From contig CAVXWX010000006.1 of NCBI GenBank assembly GCA_963765555.1, forward strand, positions 109,987 through 173,986: a stretch of 64,000 nucleotides of DNA, read 5' to 3'. Positions within the stretch are counted from its first letter, which is position 1; the number at the start of each line of letters is the position of its first letter. Positions 29,668 to 38,897 of the stretch are shown here, in pieces. The notes under the pieces are model-generated. The model saw only the letters and a program-made list of their open reading frames with translations. It made no database searches and was not told where the DNA came from. The position numbers and the translations under genes are program-made. This DNA comes from JL08 sp963765555. GTDB lineage: Bacteria; Pseudomonadota; Alphaproteobacteria; Rhodobacterales; Rhodobacteraceae.

Positions 29668-30990
29668 TCAGATTGATTCTCCGGCGAGCGAATTCGTGGT
29701 GCTGGATACGATTCTGGCGCGCACCATATCACCCGCTTTGGCGTTCGATCCGGTTACATGCACCGCGTGCAGATATTCCGATTTGCCGACCATCTGGCCC
29801 GGCCAGCGCCCTTCCTTTTCGATCAGCACGCTCACATCGCGGCCTATCATTGCGTCCTGAATGGCGCGCTGGTCGCGGGTGATGATCGCCTGCAGGCGTT
29901 GCAACCGCTCGGCCTTGACGTCTTCGGGCACCTGCGCGCGTTCGGTGGCCGGGGTGCCGGGGCGGGTCGAATATTTGAACGAAAACGCATAGCCATAGCG
30001 CACCGCCTCGACCAGATCGAGCGTCGCCTGAAAATCGGCGTCGGTTTCTTCGGGAAAGCCGGTGATGAAATCCCCCGACAGCACGATATCGGGGCGCGCG
30101 GCGCGGATGCGTTCGATCAGGCGCAGGTATTCCTCGGCGGTGTGGCTGCGGTTCATCCGTTTCAGAATGCGGTCCGATCCCGATTGCACGGGCAGATGCA
30201 GATAGGGCATCAGCTTGGCACAGGTGCCGTGCGCCTCGATCAGGTCATCGGTCATGTCATTGGGGTGGCTGGTGGTGAACCGGATGCGTTCCAGCCCGTC
30301 GATCTTGTCCAGCGCCCAGATCAGTTGCGCCAGCGTCTGTTCCGATCCGTCCGCACCAAGGCCGTGATAGGCATTCACGTTCTGGCCCAGCAGGGTAATT
30401 TCGCGCACGCCGCGCTCTACCAGATCATGCGCCTCGCGCAGGATACGATCCACCGGACGGCTGACTTCGGCACCGCGGGTATAGGGCACCACGCAGAACG
30501 CACAAAACTTGTCACACCCTTCCTGCACGGTCAGGAACGCGGTGGGGCCGCGCGCCGCCTTGGGGCGCGACGCCAGTTTTTCAAACTTGTCCTCTTCGGG
30601 GAAATCGGTGTCCAGCGCCTTCAATCCGTCACGGGTTTTGGCCTCCATTTCCGGCAGGCGGTGATAGGATTGCGGCCCCACAACCAGATCGACAGCGGGC
30701 TGGCGGCGCATGATCTCGGCACCTTCGGCCTGCGCCACACAACCGGCCACACCGATTTTCAGATCGGGGTTGGTGGCCTTGTGCACCTTAAGACGCCCCA
30801 GTTCGGAATACACCTTTTCCGCCGCTTTTTCGCGGATATGGCAGGTGTTCAGCAGGATCATATCCGCCTCGTCCGCCTTGTCGGTGGCAACATAGCCCTG
30901 CGTGCCAAGCGCCTCGGCCATGCGTTCACTGTCATAGACATTCATCTGACAGCCATAGGTCTTGATAAACAGCTTTTTGGGCGCGGACAT
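29668..30990 (-). CDS. miaB: tRNA-2-methylthio-N6-dimethylallyladenosine synthase
   Basis: MiaB adds the methylthio group to isopentenyl-adenosine 37 of tRNAs reading U-starting codons. The N-terminal MTTase domain has IKTYGCQMNVYDSE and the cysteines in LNTCHIRE and GVAGCVAQ. The radical SAM cluster is GCDKFCAFCVVP, and a C-terminal TRAM domain starts around GRDVSVLIEKEGRWPGQM. The 440-residue length is normal. I chose the ATG at 30990 because the 22 codons before it are unlike the family. In related genomes miaB is often next to phoH; here four unrelated genes lie between. Confidence 0.96.
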   Translation of the reverse strand: MSAPKKLFIKTYGCQMNVYDSERMAEALGTQGYVATDKADEADMILLNTCHIREKAAEKVYSELGRLKVHKATNPDLKIGVAGCVAQAEGAEIMRRQPAVDLVVGPQSYHRLPEMEAKTRDGLKALDTDFPEEDKFEKLASRPKAARGPTAFLTVQEGCDKFCAFCVVPYTRGAEVSRPVDRILREAHDLVERGVREITLLGQNVNAYHGLGADGSEQTLAQLIWALDKIDGLERIRFTTSHPNDMTDDLIEAHGTCAKLMPYLHLPVQSGSDRILKRMNRSHTAEEYLRLIERIRAARPDIVLSGDFITGFPEETDADFQATLDLVEAVRYGYAFSFKYSTRPGTPATERAQVPEDVKAERLQRLQAIITRDQRAIQDAMIGRDVSVLIEKEGRWPGQMVGKSEYLHAVHVTGSNAKAGDMVRARIVSSTTNSLAGESI

Positions 30991-31105
30991 TTTGCGAAAC
31001 TCTCTGCGGGGCGTGGGGTGCGCCGCCTGACTAGACCAAGCAGGGGTGGCTTGCAATGCAAACGGAATTAACGGAACTTACAGAAAACCACGTGATGCAG
31101 GCCCC

Positions 31106-31975
31106 ATGCGATATTCTTCGATCCCCGATTTTCTGAATGTTGGCAAAGCCGTGCTGGCCAAAGGGCCGGTGGCGATGGTGCTGGTCGAGGATGATGTCGA
31201 GGTGGACACAACCTTGCGTCATCATTTGCAATCGGGCTTTCGTCAGGTTCTGGCGCTGATGCCACCCAGCTTTGCACTGCCGGGCGATCTGGCCGGTTCG
31301 GTACACCGGATCGATTACGACATGTCGCGCCATGGCGCGATGGAAACAGCCGTGAACCAGATCATCGCGGCCGCGCCGGGCACGTGGCTGTATTATTGCT
31401 TCAACGCCGAATACCTGTTTTTCCCGTTTTGTGAATCCCGCACCGTCGGCGAAATGCTGGCCTTTCATACGGAAGAACGGCGCGATGCCATGCTTAGCTA
31501 TGTGATTGATCTTTATGCCTCTGATCTGCATGCCAATCCCAACGCCGTGTCGCTGGAACAGGCCTGTCTGGACAAATCGGGCTACTATGCGCTGGCGCGC
31601 ACCGATCCGGCGAACCACAACCACCCCAAGGAACGGCAGCTTGATTTTTTCGGCGGGCTGCGCTGGCGCTACGAAGAACACGTGCCGCAACTGCGGCGCA
31701 AGATCGACCGCGTCGCGCTGTTTCGCGCCAAACCGGGGCTGAAGCTGCGCGAGGATCACACATTCAATGACGAAGAATACAACACCTATGCCTGCCCGTG
31801 GCACAACAATCTGACATCGGCCATCTGTTCCTTCCGCACCGCCAAGGCGCTGAAACGCAACCCCGGCAGCACGTTCGAGATTGAAACCTTCAACTGGCAC
31901 AATTCGACCCCGTTCGAATGGCATTCGCGCCAGTTGCTTGATCTGGGCCTGATGGAACCGGGGCAATGGTTCTAG
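31106..31975 (+). CDS. conserved hypothetical, possibly glycosyltransferase-like
   Basis: The 289-residue product has no signal peptide or membrane helix. An early strand followed by VLVEDDVEVDTTL recalls the acidic loops of GT-A glycosyltransferases, and mid-protein LYYCFNAEYLFFPFCES plus FHTEERRDAMLSYVIDLYA suggest a globular alpha/beta enzyme. The C-terminal half is rich in His and Trp (YACPWHNNLTSAICSF, FNWHNSTPFEWHSRQLLDLG). It starts 116 bases from the divergent miaB and is followed 16 bases later by the desaturase gene, so the two are likely co-transcribed. The glycosyltransferase idea is weak. Confidence 0.6.
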   Translation: MRYSSIPDFLNVGKAVLAKGPVAMVLVEDDVEVDTTLRHHLQSGFRQVLALMPPSFALPGDLAGSVHRIDYDMSRHGAMETAVNQIIAAAPGTWLYYCFNAEYLFFPFCESRTVGEMLAFHTEERRDAMLSYVIDLYASDLHANPNAVSLEQACLDKSGYYALARTDPANHNHPKERQLDFFGGLRWRYEEHVPQLRRKIDRVALFRAKPGLKLREDHTFNDEEYNTYACPWHNNLTSAICSFRTAKALKRNPGSTFEIETFNWHNSTPFEWHSRQLLDLGLMEPGQWF

Positions 31976-31991
31976 GGCAGGGGCGGGGGAC

Positions 31992-32981
31992 ATGACGCAG
32001 CCAGAGGACAGCGCAAAACTCCCCGGTTGGCATCACGTGCCGTCTGTCCCCATCGCCGTCTCGCCGTTTTTCAGCTGGCCGCCCGATCCGCGCAACATGG
32101 CCGGATGGGTCGCGGCGCGGTGGCTGGCGCTGGCGGAGAACAGCATTCTGGTCGGGCTGGCCCTGTTGTGCTGGACATGGTTCCAGCCCGCGCTGGGCGA
32201 CATGCAAACCCTTGCGCCGGGCTGGATCGCGCAAATCTGGCTGCGCAACATGATCCTGATGCTGTTGGTCGCGGGCGGGCTGCACCTGTATTTCTTTCGC
32301 CACAAGAAACAGGGCGACCGGCTGAAATACGATCCGCGCGATCTGGCGCAAAACGGCAAACAGTTCAGTTTCGGCGGGCAGGTGCGCGACAATATGTTCT
32401 GGTCCCTGACCAGCGGCGTCGGGTTCTGGACCGCGTATGAGGTGGTGATGTTCCACGCCATGGCCAACGGATGGGCACCGGTGCTGGCTTGGGCGCAAAA
32501 CCCGATCTGGTTTGTCGCGCTGTTCTTGCTGACGCCGGTATGGATTTCGTTCCATTTCTACTGGATACACCGCGCGCTGCATTGGGGGCCGCTCTACCGG
32601 CTGGTGCATTCCCTGCATCACCGCAATGTCAATGTCGGCCCGTGGTCGGGCCTGTCGATGCATCCGGTGGAACATATCGCGTTCTTCAGTTCGGTGCTGA
32701 TCCATTTCATCATCCCCGCCCATCCGCTGCACATCCTGTTTCACATGCAGCATCAGGCGCTGACGGCGGCCACATCGCATACAGGGTTCGAAAACCTGCT
32801 GGTCAAGGATCGCAAGCGGCTGGCGCTGGGCACCTTTCACCACCAGATGCACCACCGCTATTTCGAGGTGAATTACGGCAATCTGGAAATGCCGTGGGAC
32901 AAATGGTTCGGCTCGTTCCACGATGGCACGGCGGCGGCCCATGAAAAGATGAAAACGCGGCGCAAACGGCTGGGGCGCTGA
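31992..32981 (+). CDS. sterol desaturase/fatty acid hydroxylase family protein
   Basis: This 329-residue membrane protein belongs to the di-iron fatty acid hydroxylase superfamily. It shows four or more helices (for example WLALAENSILVGLALLCW and MILMLLVAGGLHLYFF) and the three histidine boxes HRALH, HSLHH and HHQMHH that hold the iron pair, with additional histidines in MHPVEHI. Such enzymes hydroxylate or desaturate lipids, carotenoids or sterols using oxygen. The substrate is unknown; the preceding unknown gene may act in the same lipid modification. Confidence 0.88.
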   Translation: MTQPEDSAKLPGWHHVPSVPIAVSPFFSWPPDPRNMAGWVAARWLALAENSILVGLALLCWTWFQPALGDMQTLAPGWIAQIWLRNMILMLLVAGGLHLYFFRHKKQGDRLKYDPRDLAQNGKQFSFGGQVRDNMFWSLTSGVGFWTAYEVVMFHAMANGWAPVLAWAQNPIWFVALFLLTPVWISFHFYWIHRALHWGPLYRLVHSLHHRNVNVGPWSGLSMHPVEHIAFFSSVLIHFIIPAHPLHILFHMQHQALTAATSHTGFENLLVKDRKRLALGTFHHQMHHRYFEVNYGNLEMPWDKWFGSFHDGTAAAHEKMKTRRKRLGR

Positions 32982-33052
32982 TCGGGGTGCTTGCGCTGGC
33001 GCGGCCAGCGGCTAAGTTTAGCGCAAACACGAAAGACAAGGGCGCACGGCAC

Positions 33053-34459
33053 ATGGCACAGGCGGATATCGGGGTTTACGGCCTTGGCACGATGGGCAGC
33101 GCGCTGGCGCTGAACCTTGCGGATCACGGGTTTCGCGTGGCCGTGACCAACCGTGAAACCGACTGGATCGCGGATTTCGTCAAGGAATCCGGCGATCTGG
33201 CGCAACATCTGCTGCCCGCCCACACGCTGGACGATTTTGTATCGTCCCTGAAAACACCGCGCACCATCCTGTTTATGATCCCGTCCGGTGCGCCGATGGA
33301 TGCGATGATTGCCGCCGTGACGCCGCTTTTGTCGGACGGGGACACGATCATTGATGGCGGCAACGCCGATTTCAACGCAACCCGCGCGCGCGATGCGGCC
33401 CTGCAGGGCACCGGCATCCATTTCGTCGGCATGGGCGTGTCCGGCGGGGAAGAGGGCGCGCGCCACGGCCCGTCGATGATGGTGGGGGGCAGCGATCACA
33501 GTTGGGCGCAGCTCAAACCCATGGCCGAGGCGATTGCCGCCAAATATCAGGGCGACCCCTGCGTCGCCCATGTTGGGCCGGACGGCGCGGGCCATTTCGT
33601 GAAAACGGTGCACAACGGCATCGAATATGCCGACATGCAGATGATTGCGGAACTCTACGGCCTGCTGCGCGACGGGGCAGGGCGCAACGCCCCCCAGATC
33701 GGCGAGGTGTTCGCGCGCTGGAACGCAGGCCCGCTGCAATCCTATCTGATGGATGTGTCGGCGCGCGTTCTGCACACAATCGATCCCGAAACGGGGCATC
33801 CGATGGTCGATGTGATCCTTGACAAGGCAGGGCAAAAAGGCACGGGGCGCTGGACCGTGATCGAGGCGCTGAAACTGGGCCAGTCCGCCAGCACCATCGA
33901 AGCGGCGATTGCCGCGCGCGGCTGGTCATCGGAAAAAGACGCCCGCCAAAAGGGTGAAACGATCCTGAGCGGCGATGTTCAGCCCGCCGCCGTCCCCGAA
34001 GACGGCGATCTGGAACGCGCGATGCTGGCGGGGCGCATTCTGGCCCATGCGCAGGGGTTCCGCCTGTTGCAGGCCGCATCGGACGAATTCGGCTGGGCGC
34101 TTGATCTGGCGCGGATTGCGGAAATCTGGCGCGCGGGCTGCATCATCCGCTCGGCGCTGCTGGATGATTTTGCCGCCGCCCTGCGCAGCGACATGCCGTT
34201 CGGACACATGATTTTGACACCGGCGATGGCTGCGCTGCTGGCCGATGCGATTGCCCCGTTGCGCCGCGTTGTGGCCGGTGCGGCACTGGCGGGCGTGCCG
34301 GTGCCGGCACTGTCGGGCGCACTGGCGTGGTATGACACGATGCGCCACGGACGCGGCAGCACCAACATGATACAGGCGCAGCGCGATTTCTTTGGCGCAC
34401 ACGGGTTCGAACGGCTGGACCGTGACGGAAAATTTCACGGCACGTGGCTGCGCGATTAA
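33053..34459 (+). CDS. gnd: 6-phosphogluconate dehydrogenase (decarboxylating)
   Basis: Gnd oxidises 6-phosphogluconate to ribulose 5-phosphate with NADP in the pentose phosphate pathway. The 468-residue protein begins with the Rossmann motif VYGLGTMGSALALNLA. The substrate loop is FVGMGVSGGEEGARHGPSMM and the catalytic lysine/asparagine region is FVKTVHNGIEYADMQM. The C-terminal part ends in HGFERLDRDGKFHGTW. The ATG at 33053 is directly before the Rossmann strand; earlier in-frame codons read as non-coding. It is monocistronic or weakly linked to trmB 52 bases downstream. Confidence 0.95.
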   Translation: MAQADIGVYGLGTMGSALALNLADHGFRVAVTNRETDWIADFVKESGDLAQHLLPAHTLDDFVSSLKTPRTILFMIPSGAPMDAMIAAVTPLLSDGDTIIDGGNADFNATRARDAALQGTGIHFVGMGVSGGEEGARHGPSMMVGGSDHSWAQLKPMAEAIAAKYQGDPCVAHVGPDGAGHFVKTVHNGIEYADMQMIAELYGLLRDGAGRNAPQIGEVFARWNAGPLQSYLMDVSARVLHTIDPETGHPMVDVILDKAGQKGTGRWTVIEALKLGQSASTIEAAIAARGWSSEKDARQKGETILSGDVQPAAVPEDGDLERAMLAGRILAHAQGFRLLQAASDEFGWALDLARIAEIWRAGCIIRSALLDDFAAALRSDMPFGHMILTPAMAALLADAIAPLRRVVAGAALAGVPVPALSGALAWYDTMRHGRGSTNMIQAQRDFFGAHGFERLDRDGKFHGTWLRD

Positions 34460-34511
34460 CCTTGCGCGCCCCCCGTTGCCCCTGCCGGAAACTGGCGCTA
34501 CACCCGCGCCC

Positions 34512-35204
34512 ATGACACATCCCGACCGCCCGCATCGTAATTTCTATGGCCGCCTGAAAGGGCAGGCCCTGCGTGACAGCCAAAAGGGCTATCTGGATCA
34601 GGATCTGGCCCGCCTGTCGCCCGGACCGGTGGGCTGGGATGAAAACCCGACGCGCCAACCGCTGGATCTGGCCACCCGGTTCGACGGCAAACCCGTCTGG
34701 CTTGAAATCGGTTTTGGCGGCGGTGAACACATGGTGCATCAGGCGGCCCAGAACCCCGATACCGGCATCATCGGGTGCGAGCCCTATATCAACGGTGTGG
34801 CCATGCTGCTGGGCAAAATCCGCAAGGCGGGGGTGGACAATCTGGCCGTGTTTCCCGGCGATGTGCGCGATATGTTCGATGTGCTGCCCGATGCCTCGAT
34901 CGAGCGCGCGTTTCTGCTGTACCCCGATCCGTGGCCGAAAACGCGCCACCACCGCCGCCGCTTTGTGACGCCCGAACATCTGGGTCCGCTGGCGCGGGTG
35001 ATGAAACCCGGTGCGCTGTTTCGCGTGGCGACAGATATCGAGGATTACGTGCGCCAGACGCTGGAAGAGGTGCCCGCCCAAGGATTTGAACGCCTGAGCG
35101 GTGATATCCACACGCCGTGGACCGACTGGATTTCAACGCGTTATGAACAAAAGGCCCTGCGCGAAGGCCGCCCGCCGCATTACCTGACGTTTCGCCGCGT
35201 CTGA
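34512..35204 (+). CDS. trmB: tRNA (guanine-N7)-methyltransferase
   Basis: TrmB methylates G46 in the tRNA variable loop. The 230-residue protein shows the N-terminal FYGRLKGQALRDSQ typical of alphaproteobacteria, the SAM loop WLEIGFGGGEHMVHQA, GCEPYINGVAMLL and the substrate motif LLYPDPWPKTRHHRRR. The C-terminal segment is PWTDWISTRYEQKALREG. The start at 34512 is the first ATG before the conserved segment. In relatives trmB often follows metK; here it stands between gnd and aroA. Confidence 0.95.
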   Translation: MTHPDRPHRNFYGRLKGQALRDSQKGYLDQDLARLSPGPVGWDENPTRQPLDLATRFDGKPVWLEIGFGGGEHMVHQAAQNPDTGIIGCEPYINGVAMLLGKIRKAGVDNLAVFPGDVRDMFDVLPDASIERAFLLYPDPWPKTRHHRRRFVTPEHLGPLARVMKPGALFRVATDIEDYVRQTLEEVPAQGFERLSGDIHTPWTDWISTRYEQKALREGRPPHYLTFRRV

Positions 35205-35244
35205 CGCACCGTTCCAAATCGTCCGGACTCAAGGCCGCAGGCCG

Positions 35245-35386
35245 CCGGACTCGCGCCTGCCCGTCCCGTCGGGCTGGCGCGTTTGATGGGCCAGTCCTTT
35301 GTCGGAAAACCGTGATTGTGTTTGGCGACCATAAAGTGGCTGGCACGACTGGTGCTGCGCCACCCCACGGGCAGGCGCGCGTCCGG
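35245..35386. repeat. imperfect inverted repeat in the trmB-aroA spacer
   Basis: Two 20-base arms (35245-35264 and 35367-35386, 19 of 20 bases complementary) enclose 102 bases in a 307-base gap. The arms contain CGCGCCTGCCCGT. CCGGACTC also occurs twice in direct orientation near the left arm. No reading frame with family similarity is present. It may be a small dispersed intergenic element or fold as a long hairpin RNA. Confidence 0.5.
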
Positions 35387-35511
35387 CGTGCGTGCGTAAA
35401 CACCCGGGTTTAATGCGCCCCCATCAGCCCCACGCCCGTTCTGCGCTGGACCCGTCCGGCCCAATTGGCTAAGCCTGCCCGAAACACACACCCGCAGGAA
35501 AGACCGCGCTC

Positions 35512-36858
35512 ATGTCCAGCCACGCCACCCCGATCCCGATGACCTCTGCCGCGTGCGGCCCGCTCAGCGGTGTGGCTGATGTGCCCGGTGACAAATCCAT
35601 TTCGCACCGCTCGCTGATCCTTGGGGCGATGGCGGTGGGCGAAACCCGCATTTCCGGCCTGCTGGAAGGCGAAGACGTGCTGGACACCGCCGCCGCCATG
35701 CGTGCGTTCGGGGCTGAGGTGACCGATCTGGGCAACGGCAACTGGTCGGTGCACGGGGTGGGCGTTGGCGGGTTCGGCGAACCCGACGGCGTGATTGATT
35801 GCGGCAATTCGGGCACCAGCGTGCGCCTGATCATGGGGGCGATGGCAACCAGCCCGATCACCGCCACCTTTACCGGCGATGCCAGCCTGAACAAACGGCC
35901 TATGGCGCGCGTGACCGATCCGATTGCCCTGTTCGGCGCGGTGTCGGTCGGGCGCAGCGGGGGCCGGTTGCCGATGACGATTGTGGGCGCGGCCAACCCC
36001 GTGCCGGTGCGCTATACCGTGCCGATGCCCTCCGCACAGGTGAAATCGGCCGTGTTGCTGGCGGGGCTGAACGCGCCGGGCCAGACGGTTGTGATCGAAA
36101 AGGAAGCCACCCGCGATCACACCGAACGGATGTTGGCAGGGTTCGGGGCCGAGATCACCACCGAAAACACCGACGAGGGCCGCGTGATCACCCTGACGGG
36201 GCAGCCCGAACTGCAACCGCAAACCATTGCCGTGCCGCGCGATCCCTCCAGCGCAGCGTTTCCGGTCTGTGCGGCGCTGATCGTGCCGGGATCGGATGTT
36301 CTGATCCCCAATATCGGGCTGAACCCGACACGCGCGGGCCTGTTTATCACCCTGCGCGAGATGGGGGCCGATCTGAGTTATGAAAACGAACGCCTTGAAG
36401 GCGGCGAACCGGTGGCCGATCTGCGCGCGCGCTATTCACCGGATATGAAGGGCATCGCCGTGCCGCCCGAACGCGCCGCCAGCATGATTGACGAATATCC
36501 GATCCTGTCGGTTGTCGCCGCCTTTGCCAGCGGCGATACAGACATGCGCGGGGTCAAGGAATTGCGGGTCAAGGAAAGCGACCGCATCGATGCCATGGCC
36601 ACCGGCTTGCGTGCCTGCGGCGTCACGGTGCAGGACGGCCCCGACTGGTGGATCGTGACAGGCGCCAAGACGGTGCAGGGCGGCGCGCGCTGTGCCAGCC
36701 ATCTGGATCACCGGATCGCCATGTCGTTCATGGTGCTGGGCATGGCCACGCAAGAACCTGTGCAACTGGATGACGGATCGCCCATCGCCACGTCCTTTCC
36801 GATTTTCGAACCGCTGATGGAAAAACTTGGCGCGCAGATCAGCCGCGATCCGGCATGA
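35512..36858 (+). CDS. aroA: 3-phosphoshikimate 1-carboxyvinyltransferase (EPSP synthase, class II-like)
   Basis: AroA joins phosphoenolpyruvate to shikimate 3-phosphate in chorismate synthesis. The 448-residue protein has PGDKSISHRSLILGA, the substrate loop DCGNSGTSVRLIMGA, GDASLNKRPMARV, SAQVKSAVLLAG, RDHTERML, NPTRAGL and the PEP-binding DEYPIL plus RVKESDR. The RDHTE and NPTR blocks resemble class II enzymes such as CP4, but the PEP-loop position that is alanine in CP4 is glycine here, as in glyphosate-sensitive enzymes. It overlaps cmk by ATGA. Class placement is from motif memory. Confidence 0.95.
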   Translation: MSSHATPIPMTSAACGPLSGVADVPGDKSISHRSLILGAMAVGETRISGLLEGEDVLDTAAAMRAFGAEVTDLGNGNWSVHGVGVGGFGEPDGVIDCGNSGTSVRLIMGAMATSPITATFTGDASLNKRPMARVTDPIALFGAVSVGRSGGRLPMTIVGAANPVPVRYTVPMPSAQVKSAVLLAGLNAPGQTVVIEKEATRDHTERMLAGFGAEITTENTDEGRVITLTGQPELQPQTIAVPRDPSSAAFPVCAALIVPGSDVLIPNIGLNPTRAGLFITLREMGADLSYENERLEGGEPVADLRARYSPDMKGIAVPPERAASMIDEYPILSVVAAFASGDTDMRGVKELRVKESDRIDAMATGLRACGVTVQDGPDWWIVTGAKTVQGGARCASHLDHRIAMSFMVLGMATQEPVQLDDGSPIATSFPIFEPLMEKLGAQISRDPA

Positions 36859-37466
36859 GCTTTACGGTGGCCATTGACGGCCCTGCCGCCGCAGGCAAGG
36901 GCACAATCGCCAAGGCGGTGGCGGCGCATTTCCGCTTTGCCCATCTGGATACGGGGCTGTTGTACCGTGCGGTTGGCGCCAAAACGCTGGACGGGGCCGA
37001 CCCGGTCGAGGCGGCGCGCAACCTTGATCCTGTCGATCTGGAAAACGCGCGCCTGCGCACGCCCGATGTGGCGCAGGCCGCCAGCCGCGTTGCGGTGTTG
37101 CCCGATGTGCGCGCGGCGCTGACCGAATTCCAGCGCGGGTTTGCCCGCCGTCCGGGGGGCGCGGTTCTGGACGGGCGCGATATCGGCACCGTGATCTGCC
37201 CCGAGGCAGAAGTGAAACTGTTTGTCACCGCCAGCGCCGAAGTCCGCGCGCGCCGCCGGTACGAAGAACTGATCGACAAGGGCCATGATGTGACGCTGGA
37301 TGCGGTTCTGGCCGATGTGCAAAGCCGCGATGCCCGCGACAGCGACCGCGCCACAGCCCCGTTGATCCCGGCAGACGGGGCGGTTGTTCTGGACACGTCG
37401 GACCTGAGCATTGAAGAGGCGGTGGCCACCGCGATTGCCGCCGTGCAGGCCACCAAGGCGCTATAA
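36855..37466 (+). CDS. cmk: cytidylate kinase
   Basis: Cmk phosphorylates CMP and dCMP using ATP. The 203-residue protein has the P-loop IDGPAAAGKGTIAKAVA, the CMP-binding DTGLLYRAVG, LDGRDIGTVICPEAEVKLFV and the lid region AEVRARRRYEEL. A C-terminal RDSDRATAPLIPADGAVVLD completes the family pattern. Its ATG overlaps the aroA TGA. In many relatives rpsA follows immediately, but here three other genes lie between cmk and rpsA. Confidence 0.95.
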   Translation: MSFTVAIDGPAAAGKGTIAKAVAAHFRFAHLDTGLLYRAVGAKTLDGADPVEAARNLDPVDLENARLRTPDVAQAASRVAVLPDVRAALTEFQRGFARRPGGAVLDGRDIGTVICPEAEVKLFVTASAEVRARRRYEELIDKGHDVTLDAVLADVQSRDARDSDRATAPLIPADGAVVLDTSDLSIEEAVATAIAAVQATKAL

Positions 37467-37502
37467 GGTTTCGCCCCACGTTGACGCACCCGTACGGTTT
37501 GC

Positions 37503-38189
37503 CTAGCCGATGGCCTTGGGCCGTGCGTTCAGCGCCAGTATCTTGGTTTTAAGATCCTGCGCGATGCCCATTTCGATGGCTTCGGCCAGTTCCGGCGCGA
37601 CGATGCGCATTTTGCGGATTTCATCGGTCGGGATCATCCAGTACCGCGACGGGGCGGCCACCACGGCGGTGGCGGATGCATTGCTGTTGTCCAGCAGGGA
37701 CATTTCGCCGATAAAGTTGCCCGGCACGCAGGTGCCGACCTTTTGATCGTCGCACAGAATATCCACCTGACCCGACAGCAGATACACCAGAAAGCGCACG
37801 GGCCGGTTTTGCCGCGTCAGTTCCGTGCCTGCTGCCCCATCGGCCCAGAACCCCATGTTGAGGATTGCGCGCGCATCATGCGGGTCCAGCCGCGACAGGC
37901 GCGCGTTGACCAGCGCCTGTTCGTCCGCATTGAACTGCGTGCGGCGGTTCTTGTTCCAGATCAGGCCGATCTGCACCACGTTGACCGTGACCAGCAGTGT
38001 TTCCCAGAACACGCCGATCGGATCCTTGAGCCAGACCGTATCATAGGTAATGGCCACAAGGGCCGACGCGATCACCAGAATGCGCAGCCGTGTCATATCG
38101 CGCATCAGCATCGACGCCACCAGCAACAGATAAGACGTGTGACCGACAAGCCCGCCCGTGGAAAATGCTGATTCCAGTGTCAGTTCCAA
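37503..38189 (-). CDS. membrane-anchored cyclic nucleotide-binding-like protein (Popeye-like)
   Basis: The 228-residue protein has two or three N-terminal membrane segments (GHTSYLLLVASMLM, LRILVIASALVAITYDTVWL, ETLLVTVNVVQIGLIW) and then a cNMP-binding beta-roll. In the latter are LTRQNRPVRFLVYLLSGQVD and CVPGNFIGEMSLLDNSNASA, which occupies the phosphate-binding cassette position. The typical cassette Arg is replaced by Asn/Ala, so true cAMP binding is doubtful. The fold order matches Popeye-domain proteins. It is convergent with cmk. Function is unknown; a membrane sensor role is inference. Confidence 0.75.
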   Translation of the reverse strand: MELTLESAFSTGGLVGHTSYLLLVASMLMRDMTRLRILVIASALVAITYDTVWLKDPIGVFWETLLVTVNVVQIGLIWNKNRRTQFNADEQALVNARLSRLDPHDARAILNMGFWADGAAGTELTRQNRPVRFLVYLLSGQVDILCDDQKVGTCVPGNFIGEMSLLDNSNASATAVVAAPSRYWMIPTDEIRKMRIVAPELAEAIEMGIAQDLKTKILALNARPKAIG

Positions 38190-38354
38190 TGTTTCGCCCC
38201 CATGTGTCCGCCCGCGAAACGCTATAGCGGAAAGGGATGCCGATCCAGTCTGTTACCGCAGGACGTGCGCAAAACCGGCCTCACCAAAGCGTGGTTTGGG
38301 ATTGCGGCGATGGCGCGCTAGGCTCGACGGTGAAAAACGGCGAGAGGAAACATC

Positions 38355-38891
38355 ATGCGAACCCTGATTTTGGCGCTGCTGTTTGCAGCGGGGATAACGC
38401 AAGCGGCCCATGCGCAACAGGACGATGCAACCGGCGAACCCCCGATGACGCTGGAGCGGATGGCGCAGATCGTGCTGGCGCTGGACCCCGACGCGAAACA
38501 GACGGGGCCGGCGTTCGAGATGTCGGTGGATGACGTGCCGATCCTGATCATCACCGATCCGCGCGCCGACCGGATGCGCGCGATGGTGCCGATCCGTCTG
38601 GCCGAAGATATCGACGCGGCAGAATGGCAGCGCCTGATGCAGGCCAATTTCGACAGCGCGCTGGATGCGCGTTATGCGGTGGCGCAGGGGCGGTTGTGGG
38701 CCGTGTTCATCCACCCGCTGTCGCCGCTGCAACGGGATCAGTTCATTTCCGGCATCGGCCAGACGGTGAATGTCGCGCAGACTTACGGCTCGCTTTATAC
38801 CGGCGGGGCAATGCAGTTCGGCGGCGGGGATTCCGTGCCCTTGCAGCGCCAGTTGATCGACCGGTTGCTGGAAAAGGGCGAAGAGATCTAG
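38355..38891 (+). CDS. secreted hypothetical protein
   Basis: This 178-residue product starts with a clean signal peptide (RTLILALLFAAGITQAAHAQ, cleavage near residue 20). The mature part (TLERMAQIVLALDPDAKQTG, FEMSVDDVPILIITDPRADR, MVPIRLAEDIDAAEWQRLMQ, NFDSALDARYAVAQGRLWAV) resembles the alpha/beta layout of YbjN or type III chaperone-like domains but here is periplasmic. It is convergent with the WD40-cytochrome gene, seven bases apart. The chaperone-like fold is a weak inference; no function is assigned. Confidence 0.7.
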   Translation: MRTLILALLFAAGITQAAHAQQDDATGEPPMTLERMAQIVLALDPDAKQTGPAFEMSVDDVPILIITDPRADRMRAMVPIRLAEDIDAAEWQRLMQANFDSALDARYAVAQGRLWAVFIHPLSPLQRDQFISGIGQTVNVAQTYGSLYTGGAMQFGGGDSVPLQRQLIDRLLEKGEEI

Positions 38892-38897
38892 GCGCGC

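Noticed and set aside
29758..31071. A 437-codon rightward frame antisense to miaB
   Set aside because: miaB is complete with all motifs on the other strand; the antisense product has no domain.
35180..35491. A leftward frame in the trmB-aroA gap
   Set aside because: It runs through the inverted repeat, overlaps the trmB end, and its translation is Gly/Arg/Ser-rich without a domain.
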